A stretch of DNA of 13,974 nucleotides from Methanobrevibacter sp. Its GTDB lineage: Archaea > Methanobacteriota > Methanobacteria > Methanobacteriales > Methanobacteriaceae. A model generated the notes under the pieces. That model worked only from the letters and a program-made list of their open reading frames with translations, made no database searches and was not told the origin of the DNA. The stretch covers positions 1 through 13,974 of the forward strand of contig WRCI01000029.1 in assembly GCA_009784145.1 (NCBI GenBank), in the 5' to 3' direction. Positions within the stretch are counted from its first letter, which is position 1. Each line of letters begins with the position of its first letter. Below, in pieces: positions 13,749 through 13,974 of this stretch. The translations under genes were made by a program, and so were the position numbers.

Positions 13749-13974
13749 AAATTTTATTGTAATATTATTTTTTTGTTATTTTAATTTTATTTTAATTTTA
13801 TTTTATTTTAATTTTATTTTAATTTTAATTTTTTATTTTTTAATATTTTTAATATTATATACTTATATAAACTTAAAAATAAAATATATAATTTAATGTT
13901 ATAAAATTGAACTATATTTAGAAAATATTTTTATAAAAGAATATTTTTTATAAAACTATTTTTTATAATATAAA
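13749..13974. other. T-rich tail with terminator-like repeats
   Basis: A T-run at 13768-13774 soon after the stop is a likely terminator. From about 13776 to 13845 the sequence is a loose repeat of TTTTAATTTTAT. No gene is visible up to the window edge. Confidence 0.5.

Overview
The window looks like chromosomal DNA of a methanogenic archaeon of the Methanobacteriales, most like Methanobrevibacter or Methanosphaera. The evidence is an AtwA-type double ABC protein (methyl-coenzyme M reductase activation component A2), an ArfB-type deformylase of F420/riboflavin synthesis, an archaeal PUA-domain RNA-binding protein, a secreted beta-helix adhesin-like protein, very A+T-rich DNA, and ribosome-binding sites of the GGTGAT type. 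The genus is an inference; no 16S gene is present.

Layout. Positions 1-2100 hold two small membrane-anchored or secreted low-complexity proteins (221-679 and 1693-2100, both +) around a YigZ/IMPACT-family gene (746-1348, -). Positions 2205-3608 (-) hold arfB and, upstream of it, the PUA-domain gene. Positions 4007-7468 (+) hold atwA, a universal stress protein, two 53-residue rubredoxins and a ferritin; the last four suggest an iron and oxidative-stress cluster. Positions 7589-9536 (-) hold an unrecognised 289-residue protein and aroE. Positions 9827-10216 (-) hold a small orphan zinc-ribbon/HTH protein related to the N-terminus of IS1595-type transposases. Positions 10839-13748 (+) hold a 681-residue adhesin-like protein and a 206-residue unrecognised secreted protein.

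How the genes may work together. AtwA supplies ATP-dependent reactivation of oxygen-sensitive methyl-coenzyme M reductase. Rubredoxins can feed electrons to oxygen- or superoxide-reducing enzymes, and ferritin stores iron safely, so 4007-7468 reads as a neighbourhood for protecting anaerobic metabolism. Three of the other genes (arfB, aroE, PUA) are housekeeping, and the surface proteins lie towards the two ends of the window.

The most striking non-coding structures are a near-perfect 28-bp palindrome over the presumed TATA box of the zinc-ribbon/HTH gene; a dyad-containing 25-bp repeat on both sides of duplicated TATA boxes before the adhesin gene; and an eight-unit 23-bp tandem array filling the gap between aroE and the next gene. 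Several other gaps also hold short tandem repeats. I see no tRNA, rRNA, CRISPR array or intact insertion sequence. No clearly new multi-gene system is evident; the best leads are the zinc-ribbon/HTH gene with its palindrome, and the acidic insert in AtwA.
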